64,000 bases of DNA from an uncultured Tateyamaria sp. (lineage in GTDB: Bacteria > Pseudomonadota > Alphaproteobacteria > Rhodobacterales > Rhodobacteraceae). The DNA lies in the NCBI RefSeq assembly GCF_947496075.1, contig NZ_CANMBJ010000004.1, positions 372,001-436,000 on the forward strand. Direction: 5' to 3'. Shown piece after piece: positions 59,697 through 64,000 of this stretch. Under the pieces are notes generated by a model. It saw only the letters and a list, made by a program, of their open reading frames with translations, searched no databases and had not been told where the DNA came from. A program made the translations under genes and the position numbers. How positions within the stretch are numbered: the stretch's first letter is position 1; each line of letters starts with the position of its first letter.

Positions 59697-60718
59697 TGAT
59701 TGCTCTGCATGTCCACCAAGTCGGTCCGGGTGTTGCGGTACAGGACCTTGGCCGCACCGGATTTCTGTCCAAGGGGCTGACACGCGGAGGTGCCACAGAC
59801 AGGTTGGCCGTGCATGAGGGGGCCGCGCTGTTGCGTCAAAGCCCTGAACTTGCCGTTTTGGAAATGGTTGGGACCGGTGGCACGTTCGAGGCGACCGAGG
59901 ACATGCGCATTGCTCTGGCCGGGGCAGAGATGACGGCACATGTTGACGGGGCTGCGGTTGCCTGGAACGCCAGCCATGCACTTGCGAAATCAAGCGTTCT
60001 GACCATCGGTCCGACACGCACGGGGACCTATGGATACCTGCATGTCGGCGGTGGTTTTGAAACTGAACAGATGCTTGGATCACGCGCGACGCACCAGTCG
60101 TGCGGCTTGGGCGAACTAGTCACCGCGGGTGATGTGTTGCCGATCGGGTTGGATCGCGGCGGAGACTTTGGCCTTACAATGCCCCGGGACACCCGTTTTG
60201 ACGGCGGTGCGATACGTATCGTTCCCAGCATGCAAACGTCTGATTTTGCAAAAGAAACACGAGAGAAATTCGAAGCGACCACGTTTCGCCGTGACCCGCG
60301 CGCCAATCGCCAAGGTATTCGCATGGACAGTGACGGCAACGGGTTCGCCACACCCAAGGCACTGAGCATCGTGAGCGAGGTCATCGTGCCGGGTGACATC
60401 CAGATCACGGGTGACGGCACCCCGTTTGTCTTGATGGCGGAAAGTCAGACGACCGGGGGCTATCCGCGTATCGGGACGGTCATGCCTTGCGATCTGCCCC
60501 GGGTGGCGCAAGCCCCTGCGGGCGCTGCCTTGCAGTTCCAGTTTGTGAGCCTCGAAGATGGCGCTGCAATCGAGGCGTGCGCGCGCGCAACATGGGCTTC
60601 GTTGCCCAAGGCCGTGACACCCTTGGTGCGGGACCCGGCGACGTTACAAGACTTGTTGAGCTACCAGTTGATCGGCGGCGTCGTGTCCGCCACCGATGCT
60701 CCATTGGACAGAGGATAA
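59696..60718 (+). CDS. pxpC: 5-oxoprolinase subunit PxpC
   Basis: A 340-residue protein of the KipA/allophanate hydrolase subunit 2 family. Visible blocks are VQDLGRTGFLSKGLTRGGAT (about 17-36), YGYLHVGGGFETEQMLGSRA (about 112-131) and ESQTTGGYPRIGTVMPCDLP (about 246-265). It pairs with PxpB to phosphorylate and activate 5-oxoproline. Translation is coupled to pxpB by a TGATG overlap. The stop is followed four bases later by the pxpA start. Confidence 0.9.
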   Translation: MIALHVHQVGPGVAVQDLGRTGFLSKGLTRGGATDRLAVHEGAALLRQSPELAVLEMVGTGGTFEATEDMRIALAGAEMTAHVDGAAVAWNASHALAKSSVLTIGPTRTGTYGYLHVGGGFETEQMLGSRATHQSCGLGELVTAGDVLPIGLDRGGDFGLTMPRDTRFDGGAIRIVPSMQTSDFAKETREKFEATTFRRDPRANRQGIRMDSDGNGFATPKALSIVSEVIVPGDIQITGDGTPFVLMAESQTTGGYPRIGTVMPCDLPRVAQAPAGAALQFQFVSLEDGAAIEACARATWASLPKAVTPLVRDPATLQDLLSYQLIGGVVSATDAPLDRG

Positions 60719-60722
60719 GGAT

Positions 60723-61490
60723 ATGGAAGTCGACCTGAACGCTGATATGGGCGAAAGCTTTGGCCCCTGGAAAATGGGCGATGACGCGGCTCTTTTGAAC
60801 ACTGTCACATCGGCCAATATTGCCTGCGGGGCGCATGCGGGTGACCCGGATGTGATGGCGACGACCATGAGCATTGCGCTTGAACAGGGTGTCGGCATCG
60901 GGTCGCATCCCGGCTTTGCTGACATTCAGGGGTTCGGACGGCGACGCATTGATATGCCTCTGAAATCGCTTCAGAATTCCATCCGATGTCAGGTGGGTGC
61001 GACGCTGGGAATGGCAAACGCGCTGGGGGCGCAAGTGCGTCACATCAAGCTGCACGGTGCGTTGGGCAACATGACATCCGAGGATGAGGACATGGCCCGC
61101 GCCTGTTATGAGGCCGCGCTGTCCGCACATCCAGGCGCCATCATCATGGTGCTGGCCGCTACAGCCCAAGAGCGCGCGGCACGGTCAATTGGGGCGACAT
61201 TCGCCTGCGAGATCTTTGCCGACCGCGCCTATAATGACGACGCCACACTGGTGGACCGCCGCAAGCCTGGCGCCATCATCCATGATGCTGAAATCGCAGG
61301 CAAAAGGATGGTCGAGATGGTGAAGGCGCAGGCCATCATCACCGACAGCGGCAAGCGGATCGAGACGCCCATCGACACCATTTGCTGCCATGGGGACACA
61401 CCCGAAGCGGTCGAAATCGCAGCGTCAGTCCGCCGGACGCTGGAGGCGGAAGGGATCACCGTGAAGGCCTTTGACGGGCGGACGGGATAA
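60723..61490 (+). CDS. pxpA: 5-oxoprolinase subunit PxpA (LamB/YcsF family)
   Basis: A 255-residue YcsF-family protein of normal length. The signatures DLNADMGESFGPWKMGDDAA, SANIACGAHAGDP and GSHPGFADIQGFGRR (residues 4-85) and the KLHGALGNM segment are present. It supplies the hydrolytic subunit of bacterial 5-oxoprolinase, recycling a spontaneous breakdown product of glutamine. It closes the LacI-YcaQ-pxpBCA transcript. Confidence 0.93.
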   Translation: MEVDLNADMGESFGPWKMGDDAALLNTVTSANIACGAHAGDPDVMATTMSIALEQGVGIGSHPGFADIQGFGRRRIDMPLKSLQNSIRCQVGATLGMANALGAQVRHIKLHGALGNMTSEDEDMARACYEAALSAHPGAIIMVLAATAQERAARSIGATFACEIFADRAYNDDATLVDRRKPGAIIHDAEIAGKRMVEMVKAQAIITDSGKRIETPIDTICCHGDTPEAVEIAASVRRTLEAEGITVKAFDGRTG

Positions 61491-61704
61491 CGTACGCGCA
61501 ACACCTATGCACCGTTTGATCGCCGCAAAGCGGCAGACACGGGTTAACACCATGAAAACAAGGGGCATGCGCGGTGCACCATGTGTACACCCCCTGTGCA
61601 CCCCCCGTACACCGCCGCAGCGCAGAAACTGCGGACCCGGGCTGGTTAACGCATCGAACGGTTCAATTCGCAAATAGATCGTTAACGGCACTGCGCGCCC
61701 GTAA

Positions 61705-61723
61705 GGCGCACCGGTGGTGCGCC
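61705..61723. terminator. hairpin between convergent pxpA and the Rieske-ThDP gene
   Basis: GGCGCACC-GGT-GGTGCGCC is a perfect 8 bp stem close to the stop of the convergent fusion gene. No T tract follows, so this is only a candidate bidirectional stop. The rest of the 240 bp gap shows no gene, only a small repeat-like TGTACACCCCC/CCCCGTACAC patch near 61580. Confidence 0.4.
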
Positions 61724-61730
61724 CCGCACG

Positions 61731-63704
61731 TCAAACCAGCTCGGAATCCGTCATAATCTCGACCAAGGCCGGGCCGTCGACATCCAGCGCCTTTTGCAAG
61801 GCCGCTTCGATGGCATCAGACGACACGACCTTTTCCCCATGCGCCCCACAGATCTTGGCGAAAGCCGCGAAAGACGGATTGTGCAGGGATGTTTCCCATA
61901 CCGGCCATTCACCGGATTTCTGTTCCTTGGTGATCTTGCCCAGCTCGCCGTTGTGCAGCAGCACGTGGGTGATATCCATTCCGTATTTGACCGCTGTGGT
62001 CAGTTCCATTGCGTATTGGCCGAACCCACCGTCGCCCGAAATCGAGATGATCTTGCGGCCCTTGAGCCAGTCAAAGTCCTGCGTGGCCGCCCACGCGCCC
62101 ATGGCTGCGGGAAAGCCGAAGCCGATGGAGCCAAGGTAGCCGGACATCAGCACGCGCTGCCCCTTGGTTTCGAAGTAGCGCCCAAAGGAGTAAGTGTTGT
62201 TGCCCACATCCACGGCGATGATCGCATCAGCTGGCGCCACGCGCGACAATGCGTCGAATATGGCGAAGGCATGGATGCCCTTGGCTGTTTCCTCCTCCAT
62301 ACGGTTACGTTTCTCCTTGCGCCAAATATCCCAGCGTTCAGCGAGTTCAGTCACCTGATCAGCCGCGTCAGCAGGACGTACCAGATGCGGAGCAACGGCC
62401 GCACAGAATTCACCAATCTCGGACCAGATGGGCAGATCGACCGGGTGGAACTTGCCAAGCTGCATGCGTTCGAAATCAACCTGGATGATGGGTTTCGAAG
62501 GTTCGATCCCCGTGTGGTTGGAGAAGGAGGTTCCGAGGGTCAGGATCAGGTCCGCTTCGTTCATAAACCACGACGCAATTGGCGTGCCGGACCGACCGAG
62601 AACGCCCGCAGCATTAGGGTGACTGTCGGACAGCAGGCCCTTGCCTTTGAACGTCGTCAGCACCGGAGCACCAAGGGTTTCGGCCAGCTTGGTGATCGCC
62701 TCCATATGGTCCCATGCCCCATGGCCGATCACAAAGATCGGGCGCTTGGCCGCGTTCAGCAGGTTCAGCGCATCGGCGACATCTGCATCCGATGGCTTGA
62801 CGACGGCGCGACCCATGCGCCCGTCGGGCTTGGATGCGGGCGCGTCGGATGGGTTGGTCTGCATGTCATCGGGGAAGATCAGGTGGGCCACGTCGCGTTC
62901 GACCAGCGCATTCTTCATCGCCAACGACACCAGTTCGGCGTGTTTTGAGGTGCTCAGCACTGTCTGGCTGAACCTGCTAACCGCATCAAAGGCCGATGCC
63001 AGGTCGATGTCCTGAAACGCGCCGGGGCCAAAGACCTGGGTCTGCACCTGACCCGTCAGTGCGAGCACGGGCGCGCGGTCGACCTTGGCGTCCCACAGAC
63101 CTGTCAGCAAGTTCGTGGCGCCGGGCCCAGCGATGGTCAGGCACCCCGCCGGATGACCCGTCAGCTTGCCATAGGCGGATGCGGCGAACGCGGCGGACCC
63201 TTCGTGGCGGATGCCCACATATTTCATCTCACCCGCTTCGACCCGCATTCGGATCGCATCCGCCAGCCCAAGGTTTGAATGACCCACCATGCCAAAGACG
63301 TGTTTCAGGCCCCAATTGACCATGCTTTCCGCCATCTGATCGCTGACCGTGCGCACATGCGGCGGTTCTGGTTCGAGACCCACAAATATCTCATCCCCCT
63401 CGATCTTGAGCGGGTACAGTTTCTGGCCCGTATCCTCGTGTCCGCCAGGAGGGGCACCGGTAAGCGGATCAAAGTCCCAACCGTGCCATGGGCAACGGAT
63501 CCAGCATTTACCGCCCTCTCCGCGCTCAATCGATCCTTCGCCCAGCGGTCCGCGCTGATGCGGACAGTGATTGTCCATCGCTGCCCACTGCCCATCGAAA
63601 TGGGAAAGGCAAATAGAGACGGTGCGTGCGGTGACCGTCTTCACCCGCCCTTCGGGCAAGTCGGTTGTCTGCCCAACCCGGATCCAATCAAGCGTTTCAG
63701 TCAT
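61731..63704 (-). CDS. Rieske [2Fe-2S] domain fused to a ThDP-dependent enzyme
   Basis: A 657-residue fusion. Residues about 8-108 form a Rieske domain with ligands in CPHQRG (Cys and His) and CPWHGW. Residues about 115-657 form a full thiamine diphosphate enzyme of the acetolactate synthase/oxalyl-CoA decarboxylase kind: the activating Glu is in VGIRHEGSAAFAASAYG, the central domain has VIGHGAWDH, and the ThDP loop starts SISGDGGFGQYAMEL and ends LLHNGELGKI. GGAGGG precedes the ATG at 63704. The reaction is unknown; a redox-linked decarboxylase or oxidoreductase is likely. Confidence 0.82.
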   Translation of the reverse strand: MTETLDWIRVGQTTDLPEGRVKTVTARTVSICLSHFDGQWAAMDNHCPHQRGPLGEGSIERGEGGKCWIRCPWHGWDFDPLTGAPPGGHEDTGQKLYPLKIEGDEIFVGLEPEPPHVRTVSDQMAESMVNWGLKHVFGMVGHSNLGLADAIRMRVEAGEMKYVGIRHEGSAAFAASAYGKLTGHPAGCLTIAGPGATNLLTGLWDAKVDRAPVLALTGQVQTQVFGPGAFQDIDLASAFDAVSRFSQTVLSTSKHAELVSLAMKNALVERDVAHLIFPDDMQTNPSDAPASKPDGRMGRAVVKPSDADVADALNLLNAAKRPIFVIGHGAWDHMEAITKLAETLGAPVLTTFKGKGLLSDSHPNAAGVLGRSGTPIASWFMNEADLILTLGTSFSNHTGIEPSKPIIQVDFERMQLGKFHPVDLPIWSEIGEFCAAVAPHLVRPADAADQVTELAERWDIWRKEKRNRMEEETAKGIHAFAIFDALSRVAPADAIIAVDVGNNTYSFGRYFETKGQRVLMSGYLGSIGFGFPAAMGAWAATQDFDWLKGRKIISISGDGGFGQYAMELTTAVKYGMDITHVLLHNGELGKITKEQKSGEWPVWETSLHNPSFAAFAKICGAHGEKVVSSDAIEAALQKALDVDGPALVEIMTDSELV

Positions 63705-63807
63705 GCTATCCCTCCAACCGGCGCGATCAGGTCGATCCATTGCCGTATGCTTGGTCAGGCTGACACAGAAACGTTTTGGGATCACATCACATTTTTCAGC
63801 GTCACCT

Positions 63808-64000
63808 TCAGAGGCTGCGGGCGACCAATGTGCCAATGGTCGCTTCGAACCGGCTGGCGTCCTGTGCGGCCCGCGCAACGATCTGCGCCCCTTCGACCTG
63901 CGCCATGGCAGCGTGAGCTTCGGCGCGCGGGTCAGACACATGTCGTAGGGTGCCATCGGCCTGCCCGAGGCGGAAAACCGTGTCTAGCCATGCTGTGACA
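63808..64000 (-). CDS. TetR-family regulator, C-terminal fragment
   Basis: An open frame enters from the right edge and stops at 63808. The 64 visible residues (VTAWLDTVFRLGQADGTLRH, then AHAAMAQVEGAQIVARAAQD and a FEATIGTLVARSL end) match the last two helices of a TetR-type ligand-binding domain. The DNA-binding part lies outside the window. It is upstream of the Rieske-ThDP gene on the same strand and may regulate it. Confidence 0.6.
   Translation of the reverse strand, partial: VTAWLDTVFRLGQADGTLRHVSDPRAEAHAAMAQVEGAQIVARAAQDASRFEATIGTLVARSL

Noticed and set aside
61560-61615. TGTACACCCCC...CCCCGTACAC patch as a regulatory palindrome
   Set aside because: The two ends are only loosely symmetrical and the patch lies between convergent genes, where an operator is unlikely.

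Overview
The window looks like chromosome of a marine alphaproteobacterium of the Rhodobacterales (Roseobacter group). The reasons are protein-level resemblance, high GC, tightly packed operons with ATGA or TGATG overlaps, AGGAGG-type ribosome binding sites, and gene sets typical of that group (leuCD with leuB nearby, glcDEF, pxpBCA, a DUF2975/HTH pair). No phage, intact insertion sequence or CRISPR array was seen. All calls come from reading the sequence; no database search was run.

Layout. 1-2.8 kb: a minus-strand, translationally coupled operon with a TelA-like coiled-coil protein, two small membrane proteins and a conserved unknown protein cut by the window edge. 3-15.5 kb: mixed metabolism, with creatinase, two alpha/beta hydrolases, succinate-semialdehyde dehydrogenase, L,D-transpeptidase, a serine/threonine dehydratase-like enzyme, a secreted beta-propeller protein, an Hsp70-like protein, and ClbS/DfsB and GFA proteins. 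15.5-24.9 kb: Hsp20, two tandem secreted trypsin-like proteins, a glycolate oxidase operon (glcDEF with an extra membrane gene), rlmH and rsfS. 25-35 kb: DUF2975/HTH pair, MscS channel, leucine genes leuC, leuD and leuB interrupted by a membrane protein and a secreted nuclease/phosphatase-like protein, a DMT transporter and tRNA-Pro.

35-46.7 kb is the most distinctive block. A five-gene minus-strand operon encodes a UDP-sulfoquinovose synthase-like enzyme, a BcsB-like periplasmic protein, a processive family 2 glycosyltransferase, an RTX calcium-binding repeat protein and a Sel1/peptidoglycan-binding protein. Beside it lie a hybrid histidine kinase with an HPt domain, a secreted cysteine-free SUOX-fold protein resembling the pterin-binding regulator PruR, and a LuxR-type response regulator. 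The same palindrome occurs in front of the polysaccharide operon and in front of the response regulator. I infer one system: a periplasmic ligand sensor and phosphorelay controlling an acidic, possibly sulfosugar-containing, exopolysaccharide.

47-54.5 kb is a second signalling block: truncated hemoglobin followed 3 bp later by a class III adenylate cyclase, a methyltransferase and an alpha/beta hydrolase, then a divergent PAS hybrid kinase and an OmpR-type regulator. 54.5-64 kb: a GlxA-type AraC regulator, a degenerate 0.9 kb stretch ending at tRNA-Arg(CCU), a LacI regulator/YcaQ-like glycosylase/pxpBCA 5-oxoprolinase operon, an unusual Rieske-ThDP fusion enzyme, and the 3' end of a TetR-type regulator.
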